Positions 12,058-21,373 of a stretch of DNA of 64,000 bases are shown here, one piece after another (position 1 is the first letter of the stretch; each line of letters begins with the position of its first letter). This DNA is from Mesorhizobium loti. GTDB taxonomy: Bacteria > Pseudomonadota > Alphaproteobacteria > Rhizobiales > Rhizobiaceae. The translations under genes and the position numbers were made by a program. Location: positions 3,787,001 to 3,851,000 of the forward strand of contig CP050293.1 in the NCBI GenBank assembly GCA_014189435.1. Reading direction: 5' to 3'. The notes beneath the pieces were generated by a model. The model saw only the letters and a list, made by a program, of their open reading frames with translations. It was not told the DNA's origin and made no database searches.

Positions 12058-13089
12058 TCAACCCCAGCACTTGGCAAGGCCAGCCTTGGTATCGATCGAT
12101 TCGACGCCGGCTGCCGGCTTGTCGGTGATCAGCGTCACGCCGGTATTGTAGAAGTTGAGGCCCGGCGACGGCTCAGGCTTCTTGCCGGTATCGGCAAAGG
12201 TCTTGATCGCCTCGATGCCGAGCGAGGCCATGAGCAGCGGATATTGCTGCGAGGTTGCGCCGATGATGCCTTCGGCGACGTTCTTGACGCCCGGGCAACC
12301 GCCATCGATCGAGACGATCAGCACGTCCTTTTCCTTGCCGACGGCTTTCAGTGCCTGGTAGGCACCGGCAGCGGCGGGTTCGTTGATGGTGTAGACGACG
12401 TTGATGTCGGGATCTTTCTGCAGGCAGTTCTCCATGGCGGTGTGGCCGCCATCTTCATTGCCGCTCGACAGGTCGTGGCAGACATTGCGGGCGTCCGTCT
12501 CATCGCCAATCTTCTTGGGATCGCCGAGGTCGATGCCAAAGCCCTTCATGAAGCCCTGGTCGCGCTGCACATCGACCGAAGGCTGACTGGCGATCAAGTC
12601 CATATAAGCGATGTGGGCATCCTTGGCCTTGTCGCCGAGGGTGGTCTTGGCCCACGAGCCGATCAGTTCGCCGGCCTTGAAGTTGTCTGTGGCAAAGGTG
12701 GCATCGGCTGCATCGGCCGGCTCGAGTTGGGTATCCAGCGCAATCACCAGCAGACCGGCGTCACGGGCCTTCTTGACTGCCGGCACGATTGCCGCCGTGT
12801 CGGTTGCGGTGATCAGAATGCCCTTGGCGCCATCGGCGATACAGGATTCGATTGCCGCGACCTGGCCTTCATTGTCGCCTTCGGCCTTACCGGCATAAGC
12901 TTTCAGATCGACACCAATCTCCTTGGCTTTCGCGGTGGCGCCTTCCTTCATCTTGACGAAGAAGGGATTTGTGTCCGTCTTTGTAATCAGGCAGGCACTG
13001 ACGCCGGCAGCGGACGCGGACGACGCAAAGGCCATCAGGCCCAGGGCCGCAGCGGCAAAAACTGTGGATTTCAGAACTGTCTTGCTCAC
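12058..13089 (-). CDS. frcB: Sugar ABC transporter substrate-binding protein (FrcB-like)
   Basis: This is a periplasmic binding protein of 343 residues, type I fold (Peripla_BP_4). The signal peptide is [20 protein letters not shown] followed by FASSASA, with cleavage likely before AGVSAC. The start is a GTG at 13087-13089 with GGGAGG seven bases upstream; in-frame codons further up have no such site. It captures the sugar in the periplasm for FrcC/FrcA. The mature protein contains several cysteines. It is the first gene of the leftward operon, transcribed divergently from the ROK regulator. Confidence 0.88.
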   Translation of the reverse strand: MSKTVLKSTVFAAAALGLMAFASSASAAGVSACLITKTDTNPFFVKMKEGATAKAKEIGVDLKAYAGKAEGDNEGQVAAIESCIADGAKGILITATDTAAIVPAVKKARDAGLLVIALDTQLEPADAADATFATDNFKAGELIGSWAKTTLGDKAKDAHIAYMDLIASQPSVDVQRDQGFMKGFGIDLGDPKKIGDETDARNVCHDLSSGNEDGGHTAMENCLQKDPDINVVYTINEPAAAGAYQALKAVGKEKDVLIVSIDGGCPGVKNVAEGIIGATSQQYPLLMASLGIEAIKTFADTGKKPEPSPGLNFYNTGVTLITDKPAAGVESIDTKAGLAKCWG

Positions 13090-13203
13090 GATTTTCCTCC
13101 CAGTGGAACCATTCCGGATGCCGGCCAACCGGCATCCTGCAGCGCGTCCAACGAAATTCTCCCAGCGTGGACGCTGCCTCAACAGACACCAGGCCGAAGC
13201 CTC

Positions 13204-13239
13204 TGTCAATAATTAAATCACTCTTATTTATTATTGACA
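13204..13239. promoter_or_regulatory. Palindromic operator with outward-facing -35 boxes
   Basis: TGTCAATAAT at 13204-13213 is mirrored exactly by ATTATTGACA at 13230-13239 across an AT-rich 16-bp centre. Each arm contains TTGACA reading outward, one toward frcB and one toward the regulator gene, so both divergent promoters could use the arms as -35 boxes. No good -10 boxes were found by eye. A ROK repressor bound here would block both directions at once. The palindrome is seen; the binding is inferred. Confidence 0.6.
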
Positions 13240-13301
13240 GCCTTGCTTCGTTCACCCATTCTGGCCCAAAAGCATTGAGGGGAAACGACGGGAGGAACAG
13301 G

Positions 13302-14528
13302 GTGGAAACCGCCATTGCGAGGCACGGTTCGCCCGAGGTGAATGACAGCCTCATTCACCGCGGCACCAACCAGAGCGGCATGCGCGACCACAACGAGCGG
13401 TTGGTGCTTTCGCTGGTACGCCAACACGGCAGCCTGGCGAAATCCGACATCGCCCGCATGACCGGGCTTTCGGCGCAGACGGTTTCGGTCATCATGCGCG
13501 AGCTGGAGGAAGAAAGCCTTCTGCTGCGCCAGGCGCCGTTGCGCGGCAAGATCGGCCAGCCCTCCATCCCGATGGCGCTCAATCCCGAAGGCGCTTTCTT
13601 CATCGGCCTGAAGATCGGCCGCCGCAGCGCGGAACTGGTGCTGATCGATTTCCTCGGCAATGTGCGCTCGATGCTGCAGCATTCATACCGCTACCCGGCG
13701 CCGCGCGAGACGGTGGACTTCGTCAGCAACGGCATGCGGCAGATGCGCGGCGCGCTGACACCCGCACAGGACAAGCGCATCGCCGGGCTCGGCATCGCCA
13801 TGCCGTTCGAATTGTGGAACTGGGCCGATACCGCCGGCGCCCCGCGCGACGTCATGGACGAATGGCGCCACCGCGACATCCGGGCCGACATCCAGGCGCA
13901 ATGCGATTTCCCGGTCTATTTGCAGAACGATGCGACTTCGGCCTGCGGCGCCGAACTCGTCTTCGGCCAGGCGGGGGCAGCGCGTGACTTCGTCTATTTC
14001 TACATCGGCGCCTTTGCCGGTGGCGGCATTGTGCTGAATGGCCGGCTTTTCGGCGGCCCGACCGGCAATGCCGGAGCACTCGGCTCCATGCCCGTGCCAG
14101 GGCCGGATGGCAAGCCGGCTCAGCTGATCGACGTGGCGTCCATCGCCATGCTCGAAAAGGCGCTCAATGCGCGCGGCGTCGAGGCCTCGCATCTGTGGAC
14201 CTCGCCGGAAGACTGGGGCGAGATCGGACCCGAGCTCGACAACTGGATCGCCAGCGCCTCGCAAGCGCTCGCCTACGCCATTGTCGCCGCATCCTCGGTC
14301 ATCGATTTCGAAGCGGCGGTGATCGACGGCTGGATGCCGAAGGCGGTGCGCCGCCGGCTGGTGGACGCCATCATCGCAGCCATCGCCACGATCGACGGCG
14401 AAGGTTTGAAGCTGCCCGCCGTCCGCGAGGGAACCGTCGGCATTCATGCCCGGGCGCTCGGCGGCGCCAGCCTGCCACTATCCGAACGCTTCCTGACCGG
14501 ATCGACGACGATTTCCAGGAGCGCCTGA
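13302..14528 (+). CDS. ROK-family transcriptional regulator (FrcR-like)
   Basis: This protein has about 408 residues. An N-terminal winged helix (RDHNERLVLSLVRQHGSLAK, then SDIARMTGLSAQTVSVIMRE) precedes a ROK sugar-kinase-like domain with IGLKIGRRSAELVLID and the glycine-rich IGAFAGGGIVLNGRL. I chose the GTG at 13302 because GGGAGGAA lies just upstream; an ATG at 13167 would place translation across the operator. ROK regulators sense sugars and usually repress the neighbouring transporter genes. It starts the rightward operon with the mutarotase and kinase genes and lies opposite frcB. The ligand is probably the transported sugar or its phosphate. Confidence 0.85.
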   Translation: METAIARHGSPEVNDSLIHRGTNQSGMRDHNERLVLSLVRQHGSLAKSDIARMTGLSAQTVSVIMRELEEESLLLRQAPLRGKIGQPSIPMALNPEGAFFIGLKIGRRSAELVLIDFLGNVRSMLQHSYRYPAPRETVDFVSNGMRQMRGALTPAQDKRIAGLGIAMPFELWNWADTAGAPRDVMDEWRHRDIRADIQAQCDFPVYLQNDATSACGAELVFGQAGAARDFVYFYIGAFAGGGIVLNGRLFGGPTGNAGALGSMPVPGPDGKPAQLIDVASIAMLEKALNARGVEASHLWTSPEDWGEIGPELDNWIASASQALAYAIVAASSVIDFEAAVIDGWMPKAVRRRLVDAIIAAIATIDGEGLKLPAVREGTVGIHARALGGASLPLSERFLTGSTTISRSA

Positions 14529-14974
14529 TGTTGATCGGAATCCCGGCGCTGCTCGGTCCGGAGCTTCTGGCGATCCTGCGCGGCATGGGCCATGGCGACG
14601 AAATCGCCCTTGTCGACGGGAATTATCCGGCCGAGCAGCAGGCAACCCGGCTGGTGCGAGCCGACGGTCACCACCTCATCCCGGTGCTCGACGCGATCCT
14701 GAGTGTGCTGCCGGTGGATGACGCCGTGCCGGAGGCGCTGTTTCGCGCCTCGGTCAAGGGCGACCCCTCGCTTGCCGATCCCGTCCACCATGAGATCGAG
14801 GCGATCTGCGCCAAACGCGCGCCGGGCCGCAAGGTGGTTGCGCTGGCCGGCGCCGACTTCTATGCACGGGTCAAATCGGCGCATGCCATCGTCGCGACAA
14901 GCGAGCCGCGGCTCTACGCCAACATCATCATCCGCAAGGGCGTGATCTATCCGCCGGAGACCAGGAAGCCATGA
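14528..14974 (+). CDS. RbsD/FucU-family sugar mutarotase
   Basis: This is a 148-residue cytosolic protein of the D-ribose pyranase/fucose mutarotase family. The family signature, a histidine followed by an aspartate-rich strand, is seen as GMGHGDEIALVDGNYPA near residue 20. The family interconverts pyranose and furanose or anomeric forms of free sugars. The ATG lies one base before the end of the regulator stop (TGATG), and its own stop overlaps the kinase ATG. The three genes are therefore coupled. By analogy with RbsD supplying RbsK, it may convert imported fructopyranose to the furanose used by the kinase; that role is inference. Confidence 0.85.
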   Translation: MLIGIPALLGPELLAILRGMGHGDEIALVDGNYPAEQQATRLVRADGHHLIPVLDAILSVLPVDDAVPEALFRASVKGDPSLADPVHHEIEAICAKRAPGRKVVALAGADFYARVKSAHAIVATSEPRLYANIIIRKGVIYPPETRKP

Positions 14975-15894
14975 TCCTCTGCTGCGGCGAAGCCCTGATC
15001 GACATGCTGCCGCGCACGACGACGGCGGGCGAGCCGGCCTTTGCGCCTTATGTCGGCGGCGCCGTGTTCAACACGGCGATCGCACTTGGCCGGCTCGGCG
15101 CGCCGGCCGGCTTCTTTTCGGGCCTGTCTTCGGATCTGTTCGGCGGCCAGTTCCGGGATGCGCTTGGGGCGAGCAAGGTCAGTTCCACCTATGCACACAC
15201 CTCGCCTCGGCCAACGACGCTGGCCTTCGTCAAGCTCACCAATGGCCAGGCGACCTACACCTTCTATGACGAGAACACCGCCGGCCGCATGCTGACCATC
15301 GACGACCTGCCGCAGCTCGGCAACGAGATCGAGGCCATGCTGTTCGGTGCCATCAGCCTGATCTCGGAGCCCGCCGGCGGCGCCTATGAAGAGTTCATGC
15401 GGCGCGAGCAGGCAAGCCGCGTCATGATGCTCGATCCCAACATCCGGCCGAACTTCATTCCGGACAAGGCCAAGCACCTCAGGCGCATCCGCGCCATGAT
15501 GGCGATGGCCGACATCGTGAAGCTGTCGGACGAAGACCTGAACTGGTTCGGCGAAGCCGGCTCGCACGAGGATGTCATCCGCAACTGGCTGGATCGCGGC
15601 CCGAAGCTGATCGTCGTCACCCATGGCAGCGAAGGCGCCGTCGGCTATACCAGGGAACACGCCGTCACCGTCATGCCGGAAAAGGTCGAGGTGGTCGACA
15701 CGGTCGGCGCCGGCGACACGTTTAATGCCGGCATCCTCGCCTCCTTGCATGAGCAGGGCTTGCTGACGAAAGCGGCGATTTCCGGCCTGTCGAAAGACGC
15801 CATCCACAAGGCGCTGGCGCTCGGCGCCAAGGCTGCAGCGGTCACCGTGTCACGGGCCGGCGCCAATCCGCCCTGGCGGCACGAGATCGCCTGA
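14971..15894 (+). CDS. frcK: PfkB-family carbohydrate kinase (fructokinase, FrcK-like)
   Basis: This is a 307-residue ribokinase-fold enzyme. It starts MILCCGEALIDMLPR, contains the substrate-binding segment LDPNIRPNF, and carries the catalytic PfkB signature DTVGAGDTFNAGIL with its aspartate base. It phosphorylates a free sugar after import, probably fructose to fructose-6-phosphate. It is last in the regulator-mutarotase-kinase operon, with ATGA overlap to the preceding gene. In Sinorhizobium the equivalent kinase gene follows the transporter genes; here it is on the divergent side. Confidence 0.87.
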   Translation: MILCCGEALIDMLPRTTTAGEPAFAPYVGGAVFNTAIALGRLGAPAGFFSGLSSDLFGGQFRDALGASKVSSTYAHTSPRPTTLAFVKLTNGQATYTFYDENTAGRMLTIDDLPQLGNEIEAMLFGAISLISEPAGGAYEEFMRREQASRVMMLDPNIRPNFIPDKAKHLRRIRAMMAMADIVKLSDEDLNWFGEAGSHEDVIRNWLDRGPKLIVVTHGSEGAVGYTREHAVTVMPEKVEVVDTVGAGDTFNAGILASLHEQGLLTKAAISGLSKDAIHKALALGAKAAAVTVSRAGANPPWRHEIA

Positions 15895-16164
15895 GCGGGC
15901 CGCAACGTGCCTAAAATTGGTTGAGCGTGTCGATCACTTTATGTTTCGCAGAGCCGATGCCAGGGATTATAAGGGCAGGATCGTGCCTGACGAAGCCCGG
16001 ATTTCCGGCATCTCGCGAAGACACGCCGGAAAAGACAGGTAACAGACTGCGACACCTAGGCAATTCGCGGTTCAGCCTGCCCGGCTTTCTCGGCAGGCGC
16101 AACTCTGGTACCAGCGGCCGGTTATCTGGCTAAACCGCCTGGCTAAAACCGTTTTGAGGCCGAC

Positions 16165-17307
16165 ATGCAGTTCATCGATCTTGGCGCGCAGCGCGAACGA
16201 ATCCGCGACCGGCTGAAGGCCGCGATCGACCGTGTCGTCGAAGAAGGCCGCTATATCCTCGGCCCGCAAGTCACCGAATTCGAGAACAAGCTCGCCGCCT
16301 ATATCGGCACCAAGCATGTCGTGGCCTGTGCCAACGGCACCGATGCGCTGCTGTTGCCGCTGTTTGCGGCTGGCGTCGGCCCGGGTGACGCGGTGTTCGT
16401 GCCGAGCTTTACTTTCGCCGCCACCGCCGAAGTGGTGGCGTTGGCCAAGGCCGAGCCGGTATTCGTCGATGTCGACCCGCATAGCTACAACATCGACATT
16501 GCCAGCCTCGAAGCGGCCATCGCCATGATCAAGAAGGAAGGCCGGCTGAAGCCGAAGGCAATCATTCCCGTCGATCTGTTCGGCCTCGCCGCCGACTACG
16601 AGGCGATCATGGCGATCGCCGACCGCGAAGGGCTGATGGTGATCGAGGATGCCGCCCAGTCGATGGGCGGTTCGCTCGACGGCAAGATGTGCGGTGCTTT
16701 CGGCCATGTCGGCTCGACCAGCTTCTATCCGGCAAAGCCGCTTGGCTGCTACGGCGACGGCGGCGCGATGTTCACCAATGACGATGCGCTGGCCGAGCAG
16801 CTCAGATCCTTCGCCTTCCACGGCAAGGGCGAGACGCAGTACGACAATGTCCGCGTCGGCATCAATTCACGGCTCGACACCCTGCAGGCGGCGATCCTGA
16901 TCGAGAAACTGGCCATCCTCGAAGACGAGATGGTTGCCCGCCAAATGGTGGCAAAGCGCTATGCCGACGGGCTTGGCGACATCGTTACCGCCGCCCGCAA
17001 TCTGGATGGCAGCCGTTCGGCCTGGGCGCAGTACGCCATAGAGACGCCCAAGCGCGACGGGCTGAAGGCGCATCTCGGCGAAAAGGGCATTCCGTCTGTC
17101 ATCTATTATGTGAAGCCGCTGCATGCCCAGGTCGCTTATCGCGACTATCCGCGCACGCCGACCGGTCTTGCTGTTTCGGAAGACCTGCCGAAGCGGATCC
17201 TCTGCCTACCGATGCACCCTTATCTCAGCGAAGCCGACCAGGACCGGATCATCGAAACGATCCGCAACTATATCGGCTCGAATTCAGCGCAGGCCGCAGC
17301 CGAGTAG
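16165..17307 (+). CDS. DegT/DnrJ/EryC1/StrS nucleotide-sugar aminotransferase
   Basis: This is a 380-residue PLP enzyme starting MQFIDLGAQRERIRDRLKAA, close in style to WbpE-type UDP-3-keto-sugar aminotransferases. The PLP lysine is in SFYPAKPLGCYGDGGA, and the cofactor-contacting aspartate is in VIEDAAQSMG. It would transfer an amino group from glutamate to a keto-sugar nucleotide. It stands alone between frcK and the convergent cysQ, with 270 bp of non-coding DNA upstream. No matching oxidoreductase is adjacent, so the exact sugar is unknown. Confidence 0.88.
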   Translation: MQFIDLGAQRERIRDRLKAAIDRVVEEGRYILGPQVTEFENKLAAYIGTKHVVACANGTDALLLPLFAAGVGPGDAVFVPSFTFAATAEVVALAKAEPVFVDVDPHSYNIDIASLEAAIAMIKKEGRLKPKAIIPVDLFGLAADYEAIMAIADREGLMVIEDAAQSMGGSLDGKMCGAFGHVGSTSFYPAKPLGCYGDGGAMFTNDDALAEQLRSFAFHGKGETQYDNVRVGINSRLDTLQAAILIEKLAILEDEMVARQMVAKRYADGLGDIVTAARNLDGSRSAWAQYAIETPKRDGLKAHLGEKGIPSVIYYVKPLHAQVAYRDYPRTPTGLAVSEDLPKRILCLPMHPYLSEADQDRIIETIRNYIGSNSAQAAAE

Positions 17308-17314
17308 GCTGCGG
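17294..17314. terminator. Hairpin between convergent genes
   Basis: CCGCAGCC (17294-17301) pairs perfectly with GGCTGCGG (17307-17314) around a five-base loop containing the aminotransferase stop codon. It lies in the 14-bp space between convergent genes, where a bidirectional terminator is expected, but no T-rich tail is present. Confidence 0.4.
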
Positions 17315-17321
17315 GGCCTTC

Positions 17322-18113
17322 TCAGGCGGGGCTGACCCCTGCCCTACCGCTGGCAATGAAATGCGGATTGGCAAAATCCTCATCGTCGCTTTGCCTGCGC
17401 TTGCCGTAGACAAGGGGCTGGCCGTCCAGCGTGCGCGTCATGCCACCGGCCGCGCGCAGTACGGCGTCACCTGCCGCCGTGTCCCATTCCATGGTGCGGC
17501 CGAAGCGCGGATAGACATCCGCCTCGGCGCTGGCAAGAAGGCAGAATTTCAGGGACGAACCGACCGAAACGATTTCGGCGGCACCGAGGTCGCGGATATA
17601 GGCCTCGGTTTCCGGCGTGTTGTGTGACCGACTGGCGACGACGGCCAGCGGCGCCACGGCCGTTCTCACCGAGATCGGCCGGCGGCCGACGATCTGGTAG
17701 TCGCCATCGATTTCGAGAGATTCCGCCCTGCCCGGCAGACCGGAAAAGAAGCGGCCGGTGCAAGGCGCAAAGACGACGCCGACTTCCGGCACACCATCGC
17801 GAACCAGCGCAATGTTGACGGTGAAATCGGTGCGGCGGTTGACGAATTCCTTGGTGCCGTCGAGCGGATCGATCAGGAAGAAAGCCCCGTCCAGGTCGGG
17901 CGGCACGATGCCGGCGGATGCTTCCTCCTCGGCCACGCAGGGAATGTCGGGAAATGCGGCGCGCAGTCCGGCGAGAATGATCTTCTCGCTCTCGCGGTCC
18001 GCCTCGGTCACCGGCGAGGCGTCGGACTTGCGGTCGACAGCACAGCCGGCGTGGAACACACGCATCACCTCGCGTCCTGCCGCCAGGGCCAGCCGCTCGA
18101 AGATTTCGAGCAT
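17322..18113 (-). CDS. cysQ: 3'(2'),5'-bisphosphate nucleotidase CysQ
   Basis: This is an inositol-monophosphatase-fold enzyme of about 263 residues. The metal motifs are EEEASAG, DPLDGTKEF and WDTAAGDAVLRAAGG. It hydrolyses PAP, the inhibitory by-product of sulfotransferases and PAPS reductases, to AMP. I prefer the ATG at 18111-18113, ten bases after the cysNC stop, over an in-frame TTG at 18161 that would overlap cysNC. Its place directly after cysNC, with sulfotransferase genes a few kilobases away, points to PAP clearance during glycan sulfation. Confidence 0.92.
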   Translation of the reverse strand: MLEIFERLALAAGREVMRVFHAGCAVDRKSDASPVTEADRESEKIILAGLRAAFPDIPCVAEEEASAGIVPPDLDGAFFLIDPLDGTKEFVNRRTDFTVNIALVRDGVPEVGVVFAPCTGRFFSGLPGRAESLEIDGDYQIVGRRPISVRTAVAPLAVVASRSHNTPETEAYIRDLGAAEIVSVGSSLKFCLLASAEADVYPRFGRTMEWDTAAGDAVLRAAGGMTRTLDGQPLVYGKRRQSDDEDFANPHFIASGRAGVSPA

Positions 18114-18123
18114 TGGCCTGTCG

Positions 18124-20061
18124 TCAGATGCCGCCGCCGCTGTCGTATTGGTCTTCGGCAATGTCGCGCTCGTTCAGCCAGTGTTCCAGGGCGTCTACCA
18201 TCTCTTCGGCCGATTTGCCGAGTGTCCTCAGATGGATTTCCGGGTTTTCCGGCGCTTCGTAGGGAGAATCGACGCCGGTGAAATTCTTGATCTCGCCATT
18301 CAGCGCGCGTGCATAGAGGCCCTTCGGATCGCGCCTGGCGCATTCCTCGAAGGGCGTATCGACGAACACCTCGATGAATTCTCCGTCGGCCATCAATTCG
18401 CGCGCCATGCGCCGCTCGGCGCTAAACGGCGAAATGAACGAAACAATGACGATCAACCCGGCATCGGCCATCAAACGCGCCACTTCGGCGACGCGGCGGA
18501 TGTTCTCGACGCGATCGGCGTCGGTGAAACCAAGATCGCGGTTGAGACCGTGACGAACGTTGTCGCCGTCCAAGATATAGGTATGGCGGCCGGTGGCGAA
18601 CAGCTTCTTTTCGAACAGGTTGGCGATGGTCGACTTGCCGGAGCCCGACAGTCCGGTGAACCAGAACACAGCCGGCCGCTGGTTCTTCATGTCGGCGCGC
18701 ACGCGCTTGCCGACATCGAGCGACTGCCAATGGATGTTTTCGGCGCGGCGCAGCGAATGCAGGATCATGCCGGCGCCGACCGTGGCGTTTGAGATGCGGT
18801 CGATCAGGATGAAGGCGCCGGTGGTGCGGTTTTCGGCGAAGGGATCGAAAGCGATCGGCGTCCGCGTCGAGATGTTGCAGATGCCGACTTCGTTCATTTC
18901 GAGCGACTTGGCCGCTTCATGGGCAAAGTCGTTGACATTGATCCGGTACTTCAGATCGGTGACGGTGGCGCTGGTCTGATCGGTCTCGGTGCGCAAGATG
19001 TAGGAGCGGCCGGGCAGCAGCGCATGTTCGTCGAACCAGACGATGTTGGCTGCGAACTGGTCTGCGACCTGCGGCCGTGCGGCCGGCGAAACCAGCATGT
19101 TGCCGCGTGAGATCTCGACCTCGTCGTCAAGAACGAGTGTAACAGCCTGGCCCGCGGCCGCCTGGGCGAGGTCGCCGCCATAGGAGACGATGCGCTTGAC
19201 GCGCGAGGCCTTGCCGGATTTGGCGACGACCACCTCGTCGCCCGGCGCGACCTGGCCGGACGCGATCGTGCCGGCAAAACCGCGAAAATCGAGATTGGGG
19301 CGATTGACATACTGGACCGGGAAACGGAACGGCAGCTCGACCACCGCTTCGTCGACCGACACGGTTTCGAGATGCTCGATCAGCGTCGGGCCGGAATACC
19401 ATTCCATGCTTTCCGACCGGCGGCTGACATTGTCGCCATAACGGGCCGACATCGGGATCGGCACAATGGTCTGGAAGCCGAGATCGCGCGAGAATTGCCC
19501 ATAATCCTCGACGATACGGTCGAAAACCGTCTGATCGAAATCGACAAGATCGATCTTGTTGACGGCCAGCACGACATGGCGGATGCCGAGCAGTGAGGCG
19601 ATGATCGAATGGCGTCTGGTCTGGCGCAACACCCCTTGCCGGGCATCGATCAGCACGATCGCCAGATCGGCGGTCGAGGCGCCGGTCGCCATGTTGCGCG
19701 TGTATTGCTCGTGGCCGGGTGTGTCGGCAACGATGAACTTGCGCTTCGGCGTGGCGAAGAAACGGTAGGCGACATCGATGGTGATGCCTTGCTCACGCTC
19801 AGCCTCGAGACCATCGACCAGCAGCGCGAAATCGATGTCGTCGCCCGTCGTGCCATGCTTGCGCGAATCGCGTTCGAGCGCGGCGAGCTGGTCCTCGAAA
19901 ATCTGCTTGGTGTCGGACAGCAGGCGCCCGATCAGCGTCGACTTGCCGTCATCGACGGAACCGCAGGTCAGGAAGCGCAGCAGCGACTTCTTCTCCTGCG
20001 CCGCCAGATACTCGCGGACGCCGTCGGTGGGCGCGAGGCTCTTTGCCATGATGTGGCGCAT
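18124..20061 (-). CDS. cysNC: Bifunctional sulfate adenylyltransferase subunit 1 / APS kinase
   Basis: This is a fusion of about 645 residues. The N-terminal GTPase (CysN) has [27 protein letters not shown] and NKIDLVD. The C-terminal APS kinase (CysC) has its own P-loop [14 protein letters not shown] at about residue 460. With CysD it makes APS from sulfate and ATP, coupled to GTP hydrolysis, and then phosphorylates APS to PAPS. This is the architecture of rhizobial NodQ. The start is probably ATG at 20061 or 20049; a TTG at 20067 overlaps the cysD stop. PAPS is the donor for the sulfotransferases nearby. Confidence 0.94.
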   Translation of the reverse strand: MRHIMAKSLAPTDGVREYLAAQEKKSLLRFLTCGSVDDGKSTLIGRLLSDTKQIFEDQLAALERDSRKHGTTGDDIDFALLVDGLEAEREQGITIDVAYRFFATPKRKFIVADTPGHEQYTRNMATGASTADLAIVLIDARQGVLRQTRRHSIIASLLGIRHVVLAVNKIDLVDFDQTVFDRIVEDYGQFSRDLGFQTIVPIPMSARYGDNVSRRSESMEWYSGPTLIEHLETVSVDEAVVELPFRFPVQYVNRPNLDFRGFAGTIASGQVAPGDEVVVAKSGKASRVKRIVSYGGDLAQAAAGQAVTLVLDDEVEISRGNMLVSPAARPQVADQFAANIVWFDEHALLPGRSYILRTETDQTSATVTDLKYRINVNDFAHEAAKSLEMNEVGICNISTRTPIAFDPFAENRTTGAFILIDRISNATVGAGMILHSLRRAENIHWQSLDVGKRVRADMKNQRPAVFWFTGLSGSGKSTIANLFEKKLFATGRHTYILDGDNVRHGLNRDLGFTDADRVENIRRVAEVARLMADAGLIVIVSFISPFSAERRMARELMADGEFIEVFVDTPFEECARRDPKGLYARALNGEIKNFTGVDSPYEAPENPEIHLRTLGKSAEEMVDALEHWLNERDIAEDQYDSGGGI

Positions 20062-20063
20062 GG

Positions 20064-20969
20064 TCAAAAGTACCCCTCGCGCTTCTTCTTTTCCATCGAG
20101 CCGGCTTCATCGCGGTCGATCAGGCGACCCTGCCGTTCGGACGTGCGTGCGGTCAGCATCTCGCCGACGATGGCTTCCAGCGTGTCGGCATCCGACTCGA
20201 TGGCGCCGGTCAGCGGATAGCAGCCAAGCGTGCGGAACCGCACCAGCCGGTTTTCCACTGTCTCGCCGGGGCGCAGCTTCATGCGCTCGTCATCCCGCAG
20301 GATCAGCATGCCGTCGCGTTCCACCACCGGCCGTTCCTTGGCGAAATAGAGCGGCACGATCGGGATACTTTCCTGCAGGATGTACTGCCAGATATCGAGT
20401 TCGGTCCAATTCGATAGCGGAAAGACGCGGATCGATTCACCCGAAGCGATGCGGGTGTTGAATATCTTCCACATTTCGGGGCGCTGGTTCTTCGGATCCC
20501 ACACATGCTGGGCGTTGCGGAAGGAAAAGATGCGCTCCTTGGCGCGCGATTTCTCCTCGTCGCGGCGGGCACCGCCAAAGGCTGCGTCGAAACCGTATTT
20601 GTCGAGCGCCTGGCGCAGCGCCACGGTCTTCATCACATGGGTGTGCGTGTTCGAACCGTGGTCGAACGGATTGATGTTGTCGCGCACGCCGTCTTCGTTG
20701 ACGTGGACCAGGAGATCGAAGCCGAGTTTCTGCGCCATCTGATCGCGAAAGGTGATCATCTCACGGAATTTCCACGTCGTGTCGACGTGAAGAAACGGGA
20801 ATGGCGGCTTGGCGGGATAAAAGGCCTTCATCGCCAGATGCATCAGCACGGATGAATCCTTGCCAACCGAATAGAGCATGACCGGCTTGGTGAAAGCGGC
20901 CGCAACCTCGCGGAAGACATGGATGGATTCGGCTTCAAGCCGCTGAAGATGCGTAAGCGTTGTTGTCAT
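20064..20969 (-). CDS. cysD: Sulfate adenylyltransferase subunit 2
   Basis: This is a 301-residue PP-loop ATP pyrophosphatase with the motif [18 protein letters not shown] and later conserved stretches [19 protein letters not shown] and [14 protein letters not shown]. It forms the heterodimeric ATP sulfurylase with CysN. The ATG chosen begins [14 protein letters not shown]; an in-frame codon 75 bp upstream would add an atypical arginine-rich extension. It is the first gene of the cysD-cysNC-cysQ operon. No cysH or siroheme gene is adjacent, so the operon looks dedicated to PAPS supply, like rhizobial nodPQ. Confidence 0.94.
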   Translation of the reverse strand: MTTTLTHLQRLEAESIHVFREVAAAFTKPVMLYSVGKDSSVLMHLAMKAFYPAKPPFPFLHVDTTWKFREMITFRDQMAQKLGFDLLVHVNEDGVRDNINPFDHGSNTHTHVMKTVALRQALDKYGFDAAFGGARRDEEKSRAKERIFSFRNAQHVWDPKNQRPEMWKIFNTRIASGESIRVFPLSNWTELDIWQYILQESIPIVPLYFAKERPVVERDGMLILRDDERMKLRPGETVENRLVRFRTLGCYPLTGAIESDADTLEAIVGEMLTARTSERQGRLIDRDEAGSMEKKKREGYF

Positions 20970-21373
20970 GGACTGTGAGCGTTCTCTCGTGCCTTTTAAC
21001 AGAAGGCCTTGCCTCAAATCGTCGAGCCTTCGCGCCCGGTTCAAGCCTTGCTTCTGGACAATCTCTGTCGTGCCGGCGTTCTAGCAGATCGCTGTTGTCA
21101 AGAACAATGCTGGACTGGCCCCGTGGCACACGGTTCGGGAATGAATTTTCCACGGACACCCAAAAACCCGGAAATTCCTGCTCGCAAGCTCAACAGTTGA
21201 GAAAACGTGGGAAAAATATTGCTTGAGTAGACCGGCCGCGGCCCGCCAGGGATCTTAGCTGATCGACCGGCGCCGGCTGCCGATTTTCAGTGGCAATCGG
21301 CTCCGATGCACTATCGAAAAGAGAGCCCAGCCGCTATACCAGCCTCGGGAAGCGGGCAGGTGCATCATGAGGC
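20970..21373. other. 404-bp divergent intergenic region
   Basis: This lies between cysD (leftward) and the ligase-like gene (rightward) and must carry both promoters. An AT-rich patch is at 21196-21230. I saw no convincing promoter hexamer pair, operator palindrome or conserved small gene here. Confidence 0.5.

Noticed and set aside
16072..16821. 249-codon minus-strand frame
   Set aside because: It is antisense to the DegT aminotransferase, whose PLP motifs are intact.
20970..21373. Sigma-70 promoter for cysD based on a TTGACA on the minus strand near 21100
   Set aside because: No acceptable -10 hexamer occurs at 16-18 bp from it.
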